64,000 nt of DNA from Marinobacter nauticus (GCF_019801015.1 NZ_JAHVJZ010000006.1:62001-126000), one strand, 5' to 3'; positions 18,275-28,599 are shown, counted from the stretch's first letter. Notes: a model not told the origin generated them from the letters alone. Made by a program: numbers and translations.

Positions 18275-19561
18275 TTACATGAGGATAAAGTCAGACAGCC
18301 TATCCTCAGAGGCTTTCAACAAACGCTGCCAGTCTCTCTCAGGGAGCCTTAACTGAACCTGAGTATGGCCCTGTTCGTCGTAACTGGTGGATACCACGGC
18401 ATTGAGCTCATAGCACCGGGACAGCCATCGGCCCTCACTGGGCGGCAGGCTCAGGGTGCATTCCACCATGGTGTTGCCCAGCAGTTCGGACAGCGCCTCA
18501 AACAACAAATCGATGCCCACATCATTACGGGCACTGAGCCAAACCCGGATCGGTTTGCCTTCATCATCGCGATCAATTCGGGCCTGGGCTTCTTCCAACA
18601 AATCCAGTTTGTTGTAGACCAGCAGACTGGGAACCTCGTCAGCCTCGATCTCCTCCAGCACCTCGTTCACCGCCTGAACGTTCTCGACAGAGCGCTCATC
18701 GGCGGCATCCACCACATGCAGAAGCAGGTCCGCTTCACGGGTTTCCGTCAAGGTGCCTTTAAAAGCCGCCACCAGGTCATGAGGCAGATGGCGGATAAAA
18801 CCCACCGTATCCGCCAGCACTACCGGGCCCACGTCTTCGACTTCAATCCGACGCAAGGTGGGATCCAGAGTCGCAAACAGCTGATCCGCGGCGTACACCC
18901 CGGAATCGGTAATGCGGTTAAACAGCGTCGATTTGCCGGCGTTGGTATAACCCACCAGAGAGACGGTCGGCACTTCCCGGCGCTGCCGGGCACGGCGGCC
19001 CTGCTCACGCTGTCGGGCCACTTTTTCCAGACGACGGAGGATCGCCTTGATCCGCTCACGCAGCAAACGACGGTCGGTCTCCAGCTGCGTCTCACCCGGC
19101 CCTCTCAGGCCGATACCCCCTTTCTGACGCTCAAGGTGGGTCCAGCCGCGTACCAATCGAGTGGAGAGGTGGCGCAACTGGGCGAGCTCAACCTGCAGTT
19201 TCCCTTCGTGGGTGCGGGCGCGCTGGGCAAAAATATCGAGGATAAGACCGGTGCGGTCGAGCACTCGGCAGTGGCAGATCCGTTCAAGGTTACGCTCTTG
19301 CGCGGGGCTGAGCGGATGATTGAAGATCACAACGTCGGCCTGTTCAGCCTGAACCGCCGCGGCAATCTCTTCCGCTTTACCGGTGCCACAGAAAAATTTG
19401 GGGTGGGGACTGGAACGCCGCCCTGTGACGATGTCACAGGACGCTACCCCGGCGGAGCTCACCAGTAACTTGAGCTCCTCCAGGTCTTCACGTTCACCTT
19501 CATTCGAAAAATCGATGTGAACGAGAATGGCGCGTTCGCCTGCTTCATACCGCTCAAACAA
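18275..19561 (-). CDS. hflX: Ribosome-associated GTPase HflX
   Basis: HflX binds the 50S subunit and splits stalled or heat-damaged ribosomes. The 428-residue protein has the N-terminal ND1 domain, the GLRGPGETQLETDRR linker (about 147-161), and a G domain with P-loop GYTNAGKST (about 201-209), G3 DTVGFIRHLP and G4 NKLD. It lies 23 bp downstream of hfq, as in E. coli. Confidence 0.96.
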   Translation of the reverse strand: MFERYEAGERAILVHIDFSNEGEREDLEELKLLVSSAGVASCDIVTGRRSSPHPKFFCGTGKAEEIAAAVQAEQADVVIFNHPLSPAQERNLERICHCRVLDRTGLILDIFAQRARTHEGKLQVELAQLRHLSTRLVRGWTHLERQKGGIGLRGPGETQLETDRRLLRERIKAILRRLEKVARQREQGRRARQRREVPTVSLVGYTNAGKSTLFNRITDSGVYAADQLFATLDPTLRRIEVEDVGPVVLADTVGFIRHLPHDLVAAFKGTLTETREADLLLHVVDAADERSVENVQAVNEVLEEIEADEVPSLLVYNKLDLLEEAQARIDRDDEGKPIRVWLSARNDVGIDLLFEALSELLGNTMVECTLSLPPSEGRWLSRCYELNAVVSTSYDEQGHTQVQLRLPERDWQRLLKASEDRLSDFILM

Positions 19562-19584
19562 GCAAACTTACTCCTGATGGGCGA

Positions 19585-19911
<327 letters not shown>

Positions 19912-19959
19912 TTACTTATCAACGAAGTGAAAGCTGCGTGCAACACCCATGCGCGCCAG

Positions 19960-20907
19960 TTACTTATAGCCCAAACCAAAGTTCAAGGCTAACTTTTGTA
20001 ACACTTCGCCTACATTATCATCGTGCTCGGAGCTGAGCCAGTGTAGACCGTCCCATCCCCGTAGCCATGTGATCTGACGTTTGGCCAATTGACGGGTCGC
20101 AGCGACCCCTTTGGCCACCATCTCCTGATGGTCAATTTCGCCATCAAGATAAGCCCACATCTGGCGGTAACCCACACAGCGAATAGAGGGCAAACCCGGA
20201 TGGAGATCGCCGCGCTCATATAACGCGCGAACTTCCGCTTCAAAGCCCTGATCCAACATCGACAGAAAACGCTTTTCAATCCGCTGATGCAGACGATCTC
20301 GTTGATCGGGAACGATGGCGAACTGAGCCGTGCGAAACGGCAAAGGGGGGCGCTTCTGTTGGGTGAGGGTGGTCAGAGTCTCGCCGCTTATTCTATAGAC
20401 TTCAAGTGCTCGCGACAATCGCTGAGGATCGTTCGGATGGATCCTTGCCGCGGCGGTCGGATCGATCTGCGCCAACTCGTCGTGAAGTGCCTGCCACCCC
20501 TTCTCTGCGGCCTCTTGTTCGATCGCCGCACGGATCGCCGGATCCGCACTTGGCAGCGGTGACAAACCCTCAAGAAGCGCTTTGAAATAGAGCATTGTGC
20601 CCCCGACCAGCAGCGGGATGCGGCCGCTGGCATGGATCGCTTCCATCTCTTTAAGTGCATCTGCCGCGAAATCCGCAGCAGAATAACTTTCCGAGGGATC
20701 TTTGATGTCGATCAGCCGATGCGGCGCCGCCTTCAACTCCTCGGCGCTGGGTTTGGCGGTACCGATATCCATGCCCCGATAGATCAACGCGGAATCCACG
20801 CTGATCAGCTCAACCGGCAGGTGCTCGCGCAGGGCGATCGCCAGATCGGTTTTACCGGACGCAGTGGGTCCCATCAGGCAGATGGCCAGTGGGCGTGTAT
20901 CACTCAT
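19960..20907 (-). CDS. miaA: tRNA dimethylallyltransferase MiaA
   Basis: The enzyme adds the dimethylallyl group to A37 of tRNAs that read UNN codons. The 315-residue sequence has the P-loop GPTASGKT (residues 13-20), the [16 protein letters not shown] motif (about 39-54) and the catalytic-domain segment [19 protein letters not shown] 20907 overlaps the mutL stop (ATGA), which supports that start over an upstream Met. Confidence 0.96.
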   Translation of the reverse strand: MSDTRPLAICLMGPTASGKTDLAIALREHLPVELISVDSALIYRGMDIGTAKPSAEELKAAPHRLIDIKDPSESYSAADFAADALKEMEAIHASGRIPLLVGGTMLYFKALLEGLSPLPSADPAIRAAIEQEAAEKGWQALHDELAQIDPTAAARIHPNDPQRLSRALEVYRISGETLTTLTQQKRPPLPFRTAQFAIVPDQRDRLHQRIEKRFLSMLDQGFEAEVRALYERGDLHPGLPSIRCVGYRQMWAYLDGEIDHQEMVAKGVAATRQLAKRQITWLRGWDGLHWLSSEHDDNVGEVLQKLALNFGLGYK

Positions 20908-22709
20908 GTATCGGACTCCAAAATCGATTGCCAGGGCAAAGGTGAACTGCAAGCGTCCAGCAACGCCTCAGCGTCGCTCTGTTCCAGACTTTGCCACTGA
21001 CGCCACAGCTGTGGGCCTTCAGCAAACTCTTTGGCCTGTTCCGCCAGCCAGTTTGCCAGCGCCGGATAGGCCGGTACTTCGGCCTCCAGCCACTGCAGCA
21101 GCTCCGGAATCACCTTGGCCAGATCCGCGCGACGCATCAGTGCCGGTACGGTGCGGATCACCAGCCGCTCGCCCTGAATCACCAGTTGGATCCCAAGACG
21201 GCGTAACAGTTCATCGCGCTGTTCCAGCAGCGTGACCCAGCTCACGTCCGCCGGCACACTGACCGGCAGCAACAGAGGCTGACCCACCAGCCCCTGGGGC
21301 AGCCGCTCAGCCAGCTCGCGTTTGAGCAGGCCACGGCCCAATAGCGTTAATCGCACCAGCCGCAGATCGTGCTGCTGCTGAATCAGGCCATGGAGAGAAT
21401 CCAGCTGGCTCAGCCAACGCCAACGATCGGACGTCGCCGGCTCGGAAGGGGCGGGAGTCTGCATCAGGTGGGCATAGTTGTCCACGGCGGTGCGGCTCGG
21501 CGTCGAAGTCGGCCGCAATGGCGGTGGCTGATAGCCACCATAGCTGCCACTGCTTCGGGCGCCCCCTGCGCTGCCGGTGCTGGCACCGGAGCGCCCCGCT
21601 GGGGCCCAGGAAGCGGGCGCTTCAGTGTCCCGCATGATCGGCTCTGGGCGGGAAGGGGTGCGGGTGTATTCCGCAACGGGCTCCGGCTCAGACTCCGGCT
21701 GAAGCGCCAGTTGCTGACGCTGTGCCAACCCCTGCTGCAACGCCTGAAGAATAAAATCGTGGACGTAGCGGGCCTGATGAAAGCGCACTTCGTGCTTAGC
21801 CGGGTGCACATTCACGTCCACTTCGTGAGGGTCCAGGCTCAGGTACAACACATAACCAGCCTGACCGGGCAGGCCCGCTTCCTCCATCGCCTGACGCACC
21901 GCATGGCTCACCAGTCGATCCCGTACCACCCGGCCATTGACGTAGAAATACTGGATATCGGAAACCCGGGCACGCTCGTCGTCCAGCGCCAGGTAGCCGC
22001 GTAACGCCAGATCGTCGGTGGCACTGGTCAGGCTGAACGCCCGTTCGGTAAAGGCCCCGCCGCAAATCGCCGCCAGCCGCTGTTCACGCTGACGCTCATT
22101 GCTGGCCGGACGATACTGACGCACCACTTTGCCATTGTGACGCAGGATAAAATGGATCCCTTCCCGGGCCAGCGCAATGCGGCGCAGCTGCTCTTCGATG
22201 TGGGTAAATTCGGTTTTGTCGGCTTTGAGAAAACGGCGACGGGCCGGGGTATTGAAGAACAGGTCCACCACATCAACGGTGGTGCCCACCGGATGGGCCG
22301 TCGGCTGGACCCGCACCGCCATTTCACGCCCTTCAGCATAGGCCTGCCAGGCTTCTGCAGCGTCCGCCGTGCGGGCGCTCAGGGTGAGCCGGGAGACGGA
22401 GCTGATTGACGCCAGCGCCTCGCCACGAAAACCGAAGCTGAGGATCGACTCCAGATCTTCCAGCGTGGCCACTTTAGAGGTCGCGTGCCGCGCCAGTGCC
22501 AGCGACAGTTCTTCTTTGTCGATCCCTTTGCCGTTATCGCGGATCAGGATGCGCTTATTGCCGCCCCGCTCGATCTCCACTTCAATGCGGGTTGCCCCCG
22601 CATCCAGGCTGTTCTCCACCAACTCCTTCACCACAGAAGCCGGGCGTTCCACCACTTCCCCGGCCGCAATCTGGTTGGCCAGCTGGGGTGGCAAGACTTG
22701 AATCGCCAT
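20904..22709 (-). CDS. mutL: DNA mismatch repair protein MutL
   Basis: MutL couples MutS mismatch recognition to MutH and UvrD. The 601-residue protein has the GHKL ATPase motifs: [16 protein letters not shown] near residue 30, RDNGKGI near 57 and [14 protein letters not shown] near 93. A variable Pro/Ser linker (about 330-410) precedes the C-terminal dimerisation domain. I see no DQHA-type endonuclease motif, which is consistent with a MutH-dependent system. It overlaps miaA by an ATGA and follows amiB by 9 bp. Confidence 0.97.
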   Translation of the reverse strand: MAIQVLPPQLANQIAAGEVVERPASVVKELVENSLDAGATRIEVEIERGGNKRILIRDNGKGIDKEELSLALARHATSKVATLEDLESILSFGFRGEALASISSVSRLTLSARTADAAEAWQAYAEGREMAVRVQPTAHPVGTTVDVVDLFFNTPARRRFLKADKTEFTHIEEQLRRIALAREGIHFILRHNGKVVRQYRPASNERQREQRLAAICGGAFTERAFSLTSATDDLALRGYLALDDERARVSDIQYFYVNGRVVRDRLVSHAVRQAMEEAGLPGQAGYVLYLSLDPHEVDVNVHPAKHEVRFHQARYVHDFILQALQQGLAQRQQLALQPESEPEPVAEYTRTPSRPEPIMRDTEAPASWAPAGRSGASTGSAGGARSSGSYGGYQPPPLRPTSTPSRTAVDNYAHLMQTPAPSEPATSDRWRWLSQLDSLHGLIQQQHDLRLVRLTLLGRGLLKRELAERLPQGLVGQPLLLPVSVPADVSWVTLLEQRDELLRRLGIQLVIQGERLVIRTVPALMRRADLAKVIPELLQWLEAEVPAYPALANWLAEQAKEFAEGPQLWRQWQSLEQSDAEALLDACSSPLPWQSILESDT

Positions 22710-22718
22710 CGACGGCTC

Positions 22719-24020
22719 CTACAAGGTTGGAATCACCAGCTCCTGACCGATTCGTACCGTGTCAGACTTCAGCTGGTTAGCGTTTTTCAGGGCGGTCACC
22801 GAGACCTGATAACGGCGGGCGATAACCGACAGCGACTCCCCGCTTTTAACGCGGTGAGTCTGGCGCTGGGCCAGCAAGGAATCCCGCGGGGGATTGCTGC
22901 GGAAATGGCTCTGAATCGCCACCGCCAGCGCGTTGGCCATCTTGCGCTGATGGGCCGGGTCTTTCAGTTGCCGCTCTTCATGAGGATTGGAGATAAAACC
23001 GGTTTCCACCAGCAGCGACGGGAAGTCCGGCGACTTCAGCACCGCCAGAGAAGCGAACTGAGGCTTGCTCTTGTGCAGCCGGGTGATCCGGCCCATCTCT
23101 TTAAGCATGTTGCCGGCCAGTGCCTGGCTCTCCATCATTGAGTTTTCCCGGGCCAAATCCAGGAACGTGCGCTGCAGATGTGGATCGTCCTGACTGGATT
23201 CAGAAATCACTTCGCCGATACCCCGAAGCTCCGAGAGCTTATCGTCCCGCTCCAGCCAGCGACCCATCTCAGAGTTGGCCCGGCGCAGGGAAAGTACCCA
23301 TACGGAAGCCCCACGAGGCTGAGGTGAGGTAAAGGCATCAGCGTGGATCGAAACCAGCAGATCCGCTCGCTTCTTGCGCGCTTTGGCACTTCGCGCGTCC
23401 AGGCTGACAAAATAGTCGCCTTCGCGGACCAGGAACGCCTCAAACCCCGGCGTGGCGTCGATCTTGGCCTTCAATCGCTGTGCAATCGGCAACACCACGT
23501 CTTTTTCGTAGGTGCCGGAGGGGCCGATGGAACCCGGGTCTTTACCACCGTGCCCGGCATCAATGGCGATCACTACGTTGCGCCCTGGCTCAGCAGCCAC
23601 GGTGGCGGGGCTGCGACTGGTGGGCATCAGGTCGAGTACCAGGCGGTGAAAACCCTGCCCGGACGCGCCCAACGCTGACGTTTTGTGGCTGGCCGATTGA
23701 GTCAGGTCGAGTACCAGGCGCAGGTCGCCATCCCCCTGGGGATTACTGGTACGGATACGACGGATCAGCGGCGACGCCTTCTCCAGGGCGGAAAGGTCCG
23801 CTTTGAGTCGGGTACGCTTAAGATCCACCACCAGGCGGTCCGGCCCGGTCAGGCGGAAAGCGGAATAGTCGGGTTTTGCGGCCATATCCAGAACCACCCG
23901 GGTTTTCTCGGGTGAATGACTGATGCGGATCCGCTCCAACTGATTGGCCATGGCTGGCCCGGCCATCAGGGTGAGGATCAGTCCCATCACCCCGGCCATC
24001 ATCCAGGATAGCTTTTTCAT
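22719..24020 (-). CDS. amiB: N-acetylmuramoyl-L-alanine amidase (AmiB type) with AMIN and LysM domains
   Basis: This periplasmic hydrolase cleaves septal peptidoglycan during cell separation. The 433-residue product has a signal peptide ending AMA (residue 25), an AMIN domain (about 28-130), the zinc amidase_3 domain with [15 protein letters not shown] (about 153-167) and [14 protein letters not shown], and one C-terminal LysM repeat beginning [19 protein letters not shown]. It overlaps the end of tsaE by 4 bp. Confidence 0.96.
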   Translation of the reverse strand: MKKLSWMMAGVMGLILTLMAGPAMANQLERIRISHSPEKTRVVLDMAAKPDYSAFRLTGPDRLVVDLKRTRLKADLSALEKASPLIRRIRTSNPQGDGDLRLVLDLTQSASHKTSALGASGQGFHRLVLDLMPTSRSPATVAAEPGRNVVIAIDAGHGGKDPGSIGPSGTYEKDVVLPIAQRLKAKIDATPGFEAFLVREGDYFVSLDARSAKARKKRADLLVSIHADAFTSPQPRGASVWVLSLRRANSEMGRWLERDDKLSELRGIGEVISESSQDDPHLQRTFLDLARENSMMESQALAGNMLKEMGRITRLHKSKPQFASLAVLKSPDFPSLLVETGFISNPHEERQLKDPAHQRKMANALAVAIQSHFRSNPPRDSLLAQRQTHRVKSGESLSVIARRYQVSVTALKNANQLKSDTVRIGQELVIPTL

Positions 24021-24481
24021 TCTTCTCGCAGTTGTGCCAGCAGGGTTTCGCCCCGCTCGCTGTGGCTGGTCATCGTGACCTGCCGCCCCTCATTCAGATA
24101 GGCCAGTTCAATGCTTAAGTCCGGCTCCGGCAATACCCCGTCGCCCTTAGTGGGCCACTCAACCAACGCCAGGGTATTGTCGGCAAAATAATCACGGATC
24201 CCCATAAATTCAAGTTCCTCAGGGTCCGCAAGACGATAAAGATCGAAGTGATACAGCTGTATCGGCCCCAACTCATAGGGCTCTACCAGGGTATAAGTCG
24301 GGCTTTTTACCGCGCCCTGATGACCCATTGCCTGAACCAGGCCACGGGTCAAAGTGGTTTTGCCCGCGCCCAGATCACCGTGCAGATGAATCACAAATGG
24401 GGCGCTCAGACGCTCCGCCAGTTCACGGCCCAGCGCCAGGGTGTCGGCTTCCGTTGCCAATACACGTTGAAGGGATGTCAT
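24017..24481 (-). CDS. tsaE: tRNA threonylcarbamoyladenosine biosynthesis ATPase TsaE
   Basis: TsaE works with TsaB and TsaD to make t6A37 on ANN-decoding tRNAs. The 154-residue product carries the Walker [14 protein letters not shown] (about 37-49) and the conserved [14 protein letters not shown] 24481 opens the family-length protein; upstream Met codons would run into nnr. Confidence 0.95.
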   Translation of the reverse strand: MTSLQRVLATEADTLALGRELAERLSAPFVIHLHGDLGAGKTTLTRGLVQAMGHQGAVKSPTYTLVEPYELGPIQLYHFDLYRLADPEELEFMGIRDYFADNTLALVEWPTKGDGVLPEPDLSIELAYLNEGRQVTMTSHSERGETLLAQLREE

Positions 24482-24488
24482 AGCACCT

Positions 24489-25973
24489 CTAAGGATTGAC
24501 CAATTCTCGTATGTGGGGAAGCAGGTCGGAAGCGAGCATGCCTCGCTGACCGGCGCCGGCGGCCGCATCAGCGGCTTCACCATGAACGCAGACCCCACAG
24601 CAGGCGGCGTCAAGCGGTGACAGCCCCTGTGCCAAAAGGCTGGCGATTATACCAGATAACAGATCGCCGCTGCCCCCTGATGCCAATCCCGGATTGCCCA
24701 CCGGGGCCAAATAACATTGCGTGCCATCGTGGATCAGCGTACCCGCGCCTTTCAGAACGATCACACCGCCATACCTTTGCTGCAGCGCCTCAACCGCAGC
24801 AAAGCGATCCGCCTGCACCGCTTCGGTGCTCAGGTCCAGCAACCGAGCCGCTTCCCCGGGGTGCGGTGTCAGGATCCAGTTATCCCTTTTTTCCGGGGAG
24901 CGAGCCAACATATTCAGCGCATCGGCGTCCACCACCAGCGGTCGCTCACTGCGAATCGCACCAATCAACAGATGCCGGGCCCAATCACTCTGTCCCATGC
25001 CCGGGCCAACCGCGATCGCCCCCGCCCAGCCGAGCTTGGCGTACACCTCCATATCCACCACATCCACACCCAGAGTCATCAGCTCCGGTCGGCCCGCCTG
25101 GATCTGCGCCAGATTGTCCGGCCAGGACACCACTGCCACCAGCCCGGCCCCGCTGCGTAACGCCGCTTCGCCAGCCAATCGGACCGCACCGGCCATCCCC
25201 GCCTGCCCTCCAAGCACCACCACTTTCCCGTGATCGCCCTTATGGCTGTCCCCACGACGCGGCGCCAGCAGGTGCAGATAATCGGTCAGCGCGCACTTCA
25301 CCACACTCGGGGGCAATGCCATCAACCCCGCGCCCAGTTGCAAAGGAGCCAATGACAGCTCCCCCACATAGGCCGGAGCGGAGCCGGTCAACAAACCGGG
25401 CTTGGCGCCGACAAAGGTCAGGGTGCGTTCGGCTTCCACGGCAACCGGCAAAGCCTGGCCGGTCTGGCCGGAAAGACCGGAAGGCAGATCCAGCGCGAAC
25501 GCTGGCGCACTATGAGCATTAATGCGTTCAACAACGGCACTCATCGATTCATTGAGGGGACCGGTCAGCCCGGTGCCGAGCAATCCGTCCACGATCAGAT
25601 CCGCCTCGGGCCACTCTTGTTCCAGATCACTGATTTCACCGCCCTCTGCCAGATAGGCGGCCTGCGCAGTCGCCGCATCACCATTCAGCGGCCGCGACGG
25701 CTGAGCCTGGAACAGATCCACCTGATAGCCCTCTGCTCGTGCCAGGCGCGCCAATACGTAGCCATCGCCGCCGTTGTTGCCGCGTCCACAAATCACCAGT
25801 AACTGCCGCGCGTCCGGCCAATGTGCCTGGACACACGCCCAGGCCGCGGCGCCCGCCGCCTCCATCACGTCATAAAGCGGGATCCCGAGCGACTCAGCCA
25901 GTTCAGGCTCCGCCTGTCGAATTCGGTCTGCGTGGTAAAGGTGAGAAGGAAGAAGGGCCAAGTCATTGCGCAT
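24489..25973 (-). CDS. nnr: Bifunctional NAD(P)HX epimerase/dehydratase
   Basis: The enzyme repairs hydrated NADH and NADPH. The 494-residue fusion has the YjeF-N epimerase domain first ([15 protein letters not shown] near residue 64), then the ADP-dependent dehydratase with [11 protein letters not shown] near 245, [12 protein letters not shown] near 372, and [14 protein letters not shown] near 432. It heads the tsaE-amiB-mutL run. The queG gene that usually stands upstream and divergent is missing here. Confidence 0.95.
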   Translation of the reverse strand: MRNDLALLPSHLYHADRIRQAEPELAESLGIPLYDVMEAAGAAAWACVQAHWPDARQLLVICGRGNNGGDGYVLARLARAEGYQVDLFQAQPSRPLNGDAATAQAAYLAEGGEISDLEQEWPEADLIVDGLLGTGLTGPLNESMSAVVERINAHSAPAFALDLPSGLSGQTGQALPVAVEAERTLTFVGAKPGLLTGSAPAYVGELSLAPLQLGAGLMALPPSVVKCALTDYLHLLAPRRGDSHKGDHGKVVVLGGQAGMAGAVRLAGEAALRSGAGLVAVVSWPDNLAQIQAGRPELMTLGVDVVDMEVYAKLGWAGAIAVGPGMGQSDWARHLLIGAIRSERPLVVDADALNMLARSPEKRDNWILTPHPGEAARLLDLSTEAVQADRFAAVEALQQRYGGVIVLKGAGTLIHDGTQCYLAPVGNPGLASGGSGDLLSGIIASLLAQGLSPLDAACCGVCVHGEAADAAAGAGQRGMLASDLLPHIRELVNP

Positions 25974-26087
25974 AGTAGAGCCAAACCGTTGTTCAAAAAG
26001 TCTACTAGACTGTAGATGCCAAGCACTTTTTCAGCTTTGCGTTAGATCGGAATTACGCTCAAAAAACGACAAGGAAAGTGTAACGTT

Positions 26088-26261
26088 ATGATGCTGGTGA
26101 CTTTGTTGGTGTTGTGTCTGACCGCATTGGTGTTGACGCTGCCGTTGCAGTCCACCCTGCTGATCCAGGCATTAATGCTGCTTGCTGTGGTAATGGTAGG
26201 TTTGAATCTGGCGTTGCTGCTCCGCCCTCCGGGTGGCGTGGAAAATCGCTCTGATTCCTGA
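26088..26261 (+). CDS. Small hydrophobic protein
   Basis: A 57-residue protein starting MMLVTLLVLCLTALVL. It is almost entirely hydrophobic (two Leu/Val-rich helices, about residues 2-20 and 27-46) and ends in a short polar tail with GGVENRSDS. An AAGGAAAG ribosome-binding site lies about 10 bases upstream, and a terminator starts 2 bp after the stop, which supports a real gene. No family is recognised. Confidence 0.6.
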   Translation: MMLVTLLVLCLTALVLTLPLQSTLLIQALMLLAVVMVGLNLALLLRPPGGVENRSDS

Positions 26262-26263
26262 TC

Positions 26264-26291
26264 AAAAAAGGCGCCCTGAGGCGCCTTTTTT
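26264..26291. terminator. Bidirectional terminator
   Basis: GGCGCC/GGCGCC stem with CTGA loop, flanked by A6 and T6. It serves the small hydrophobic gene and the converging 151-residue gene. Confidence 0.85.
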
Positions 26292-26293
26292 AA

Positions 26294-26749
26294 TTACATG
26301 TCATCCATCCGCATGGTGGAGTGCACAAACCGCTGTTGCCGAACCCGCTCAGCCTGAAGCAGAGACTCAATGGCGGATTTCACGTCCTGAGTCGGTGCCA
26401 CCTCCAGTGCCGCGTGCAGCAGATCCAAAAGTCGGTTTTCCAGGTCGAGCGCCAGGCCCAATACATCCTGTTCGGTCATGGTTGCCGGCAACTCCGTCTT
26501 CTGGCACAGAACGATAAAGTCCTCGCCCTGAACGTTTTCAAACCAGGTATCCAGAACCCGGGGAGAGGCTTCATCCTGATAGTTGGCCAGCTTCTCAACC
26601 ACCTCTTTCTCATGGATCACCATGTACTCAAGCAGCATCTTGGCACGGGGAGAATCAGCCTGGCTGGTCATGCGGCGATACAGTTGGCTCATCGCAGATC
26701 GGCTCTCGATCAGATGGTCCAGGATCTCTTTAAGTTGCTGAAAGCGCAT
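26294..26749 (-). CDS. Conserved alpha-helical protein, possibly ferritin-like
   Basis: The 151-residue soluble protein appears all-helical. It has evenly spaced acidic and histidine residues in helices 2 and 4 (LLEYMVIHEKEVVEKLANY; LLDLLHAALEVAP), reminiscent of the four-helix ferritin/DUF2383 fold, though a complete ExxH metal motif pair is not clear. It is a single gene read away from the tRNA-Gly repeats. Function is not assigned. Confidence 0.7.
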   Translation of the reverse strand: MRFQQLKEILDHLIESRSAMSQLYRRMTSQADSPRAKMLLEYMVIHEKEVVEKLANYQDEASPRVLDTWFENVQGEDFIVLCQKTELPATMTEQDVLGLALDLENRLLDLLHAALEVAPTQDVKSAIESLLQAERVRQQRFVHSTMRMDDM

Positions 26750-26946
26750 AGTGTGGCTCCGAATGAATGGGGGTTAACGTTCGGTCAACAATTTGTATGC
26801 TTCGATTATGGAAGCCTAGCCAAGGAAAAGATTTGAAGGGCGTCATCTTTTTGCGCGTGCAACTCCGGGCGCGATCACAGAATCACCACATCAAGGAAAA
26901 AGCTTCTCCCGTTTGCCCTCAGGGAATACCCCGGACCGGGCACATC
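26750..26946. other. Intergenic spacer without recognisable gene
   Basis: About 200 bp between the 151-residue gene and the first repeat unit. It has no convincing reading frame and no tRNA-like fold. It presumably holds the promoter of the minus-strand gene. Confidence 0.5.
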
Positions 26947-27047
26947 CCCAGCTGCACATAAGATTCGCCGCTCCTCGAATGAGTGTGACCTCAACCCGGC
27001 AAGTAAGCTCGCCGAACGCAACCCGGATAGGCGTTTCAACCCCAAAA

Positions 27048-27075
27048 CGAAAAAACCACCCGTCAGGGTGGTTTC
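27048..27075 (-). terminator. Terminator in tRNA-Gly repeat unit 1 (distal)
   Basis: AACCACCC/GGGTGGTT stem with an A-rich flank that reads TTTTTTCG on the minus strand. The same hairpin occurs in every unit. Confidence 0.8.
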
Positions 27076-27184
27076 TCGTAATTTGGAGCGGCACACGAGG
27101 TTCGCCGCTCCTCGAATGAGTGTGACCTCAACCCGGCGAGTAAACTCGCCGAACACAGCCCGGAAAGGCGTTTCGGTCCTAAAA

Positions 27185-27212
27185 CGAAAAAACCACCCGT
27201 CAGGGTGGTTTC
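27185..27212 (-). terminator. Terminator in tRNA-Gly repeat unit 2
   Basis: Same AACCACCC/GGGTGGTT hairpin with T6 on the minus strand. Confidence 0.8.
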
Positions 27213-27321
27213 TCGTAATTTGGAGCGGCACACGAGGTTCGCCGCTCCTCGAATGAGTGTGACCTCAACCCGGCGAGTAAACTCGCCGAACACAGCCCGG
27301 AAAGGCGTTTAGGCCCTAAAA

Positions 27322-27349
27322 CGAAAAAACCACCCGTCAGGGTGGTTTC
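27322..27349 (-). terminator. Terminator in tRNA-Gly repeat unit 3
   Basis: Same AACCACCC/GGGTGGTT hairpin with T6 on the minus strand. Confidence 0.8.
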
Positions 27350-27458
27350 TCGTAATTTGGAGCGGCACACGAGGTTCGCCGCTCCTCGAATGAGTGTGAC
27401 CTCAACCCGGCGAGTAAACTCGCCGAGCACAGCCCGGAAAGGCGTTTCGGCCCTAAAA

Positions 27459-27486
27459 CGAAAAAACCACCCGTCAGGGTGGTTTC
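27459..27486 (-). terminator. Terminator in tRNA-Gly repeat unit 4 (closest to the tRNA genes)
   Basis: Same hairpin. This copy is the first terminator met by RNA polymerase after the tRNA array, 9 bp beyond the encoded CCA. Confidence 0.85.
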
Positions 27487-27494
27487 TCGTAATT

Positions 27495-27570
27495 TGGAGC
27501 GGCACACGAGGTTCGAACTCGTGACCTCAACCTTGGCAAGGTTGCGCTCTACCAGCTGAGCTAGTGCCGC
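27495..27570 (-). tRNA. tRNA-Gly (GCC), third in the array
   Basis: 76 nt with encoded CCA. The acceptor stem GCGGCAC/GTGCCGC, D arm CTCAGCTGGTAGAG, anticodon arm CAACC-TTGCCAA-GGTTG with anticodon GCC, and T loop TTCGAAC are all complete. It is identical to the other two copies. The array follows orn as glyVXY does in E. coli. Confidence 0.98.
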
Positions 27571-27604
27571 TTCACAGGTGCTTCCCGAAGGAAGACTTTG
27601 AAAT

Positions 27605-27680
27605 TGGAGCGGCACACGAGGTTCGAACTCGTGACCTCAACCTTGGCAAGGTTGCGCTCTACCAGCTGAGCTAGTGCCGC
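27605..27680 (-). tRNA. tRNA-Gly (GCC), second in the array
   Basis: Identical 76-nt cloverleaf with encoded CCA. It is separated from the third copy by a 34-bp spacer (27571-27604) that recurs almost unchanged at 27763-27796. Confidence 0.98.
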
Positions 27681-27720
27681 TTAATTCTTTACACTATTTG
27701 GTGAGCAGAGGGGCTTCCCT

Positions 27721-27762
27721 AAGGTTGCGCTACTCTCTGTACCCACACTGAGCCAGTGCCGC
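27721..27762 (-). pseudogene. Decayed tRNA-Gly fragment (5' half)
   Basis: On the minus strand this 42-bp segment starts GCGGCACT-GCTCAG and ends GCGCAACCTT, matching the tRNA-Gly 5' end and the beginning of the anticodon stem. The D arm carries an insertion and the 3' half is replaced by unrelated sequence. It sits exactly where a fourth gene would lie, with the conserved 34-bp spacer next to it. Confidence 0.8.
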
Positions 27763-27796
27763 TTCACAGGTGCTTCCCAAAGGAAGACTTTGAAAT

Positions 27797-27872
27797 TGGA
27801 GCGGCACACGAGGTTCGAACTCGTGACCTCAACCTTGGCAAGGTTGCGCTCTACCAGCTGAGCTAGTGCCGC
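27797..27872 (-). tRNA. tRNA-Gly (GCC), first in the array
   Basis: Identical 76-nt gene with encoded CCA, nearest to the promoter at 27909-27936 and downstream of orn. Confidence 0.98.
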
Positions 27873-27908
27873 TTCGATACTTGAGCCATTCGTCCCAAGC
27901 GAGGGCGC

Positions 27909-27936
27909 ATTATAAGCAAAAACCTCTGCCCTGCAA
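27909..27936 (-). promoter_or_regulatory. Sigma-70 promoter of the tRNA-Gly array
   Basis: Minus strand: -35 TTGCAG, 16-bp spacer, perfect -10 TATAAT, then the GC-rich discriminator GCGCCC typical of stringently controlled stable RNA promoters. Confidence 0.8.
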
Positions 27937-27966
27937 CCCCTCTTTTTCCAATTTCCGCTCGCCTGC

Positions 27967-28512
27967 TCAAATAGTGAAAACTTTGCGGCGATAAAACGAC
28001 AGCTCCGCAATGGATTCACGGATATCGTCCAGCGCCTGGTGGCTTCCGGCCTTGGAAAACTCGTTCAGAAGCTCCGGCTGCCAACGACGAACCAGCTCTT
28101 TAACCGTACTGACGTCAATGGTCCGGTAGTGGAAGTAAGCTTCCAGTGCCGGCATGTATTTCACCAGGAAACGACGGTCCTGGCCGACGCTGTTACCACA
28201 AATCGGTGATGCGCCTTCCGGCACCCACTTTGCCAGGAACTCGAGGGTCTGGCGCTCCGCTTCTGCCAGAGTCACCTTACTGGCCTTCACCCGGTCAATC
28301 AGACCGCTGTTGCCATGGGTGCGCACATTCCACTCATCCATCTTGTCCAGCTCGCTTTGAGGCTGATGCACCGCCAAAACCGGGCCCTCGGCCAACACGT
28401 TAAGTTCGCTGTCGGTGACGATGGTGGCGATCTCGATAATGGTGTTCTCTTCCGGATCCAGTCCGGTCATTTCCAGATCGATCCAGATCAGGTTGCTGGG
28501 GTCTTGTGGCAT
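27967..28512 (-). CDS. orn: Oligoribonuclease
   Basis: This essential DEDDh exonuclease removes 2-5 nt RNA (and pGpG) ends. The 181-residue protein has Exo[14 protein letters not shown] (about residues 9-21), ExoII with HGNSGL, and Exo[14 protein letters not shown] (about 158-168, catalytic His and Asp). It is divergent from rsgA, the arrangement seen in E. coli. Confidence 0.97.
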   Translation of the reverse strand: MPQDPSNLIWIDLEMTGLDPEENTIIEIATIVTDSELNVLAEGPVLAVHQPQSELDKMDEWNVRTHGNSGLIDRVKASKVTLAEAERQTLEFLAKWVPEGASPICGNSVGQDRRFLVKYMPALEAYFHYRTIDVSTVKELVRRWQPELLNEFSKAGSHQALDDIRESIAELSFYRRKVFTI

Positions 28513-28599
28513 CCACGCCTCTCGCTAAGGGCTTTTTGATCAGAATGGAGTATCATACGGCGTTATTTGGGTGATGACACCGATTTCGCCGGGAGCGAT

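Larger units (their letters stand above)
26947..27494 (-). repeat. Four tandem 137-bp repeats derived from the tRNA-Gly 3' end, each with a terminator
   Basis: Units start at 26947, 27084, 27221 and 27358, an exact 137-bp period that runs directly into the last tRNA-Gly gene at 27495. Each of the three inner units begins with the same 21 bases as the tRNA 3' end (TGGAGCGGCACACGAGGTTCG on the plus strand, shown in full only here as its first 20: TGGAGCGGCACACGAGGTTC), then continues with unrelated sequence. Each unit ends with a strong minus-strand terminator. The distal unit (26947) has drifted: its tRNA piece matches at about 11 of 18 positions. The design parallels the rtT repeats after E. 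coli tyrT, which also copy the tRNA 3' end. Confidence 0.9.

Noticed and set aside
26947..27494. Mobile element or integration site at the tRNA-Gly genes
   Set aside because: tRNA 3'-end duplication suggested attL/attR, but there is no integrase and the units are tandem with a constant 137-bp period.
26875..27615. Several open frames of 60-118 residues on both strands through the 137-bp repeats (for example peptides starting MPLQITRNHPDGWFF)
   Set aside because: They arise from the periodic repeat and from antisense reading of the tRNA genes. Their period is not coding-like and they lack ribosome-binding sites.
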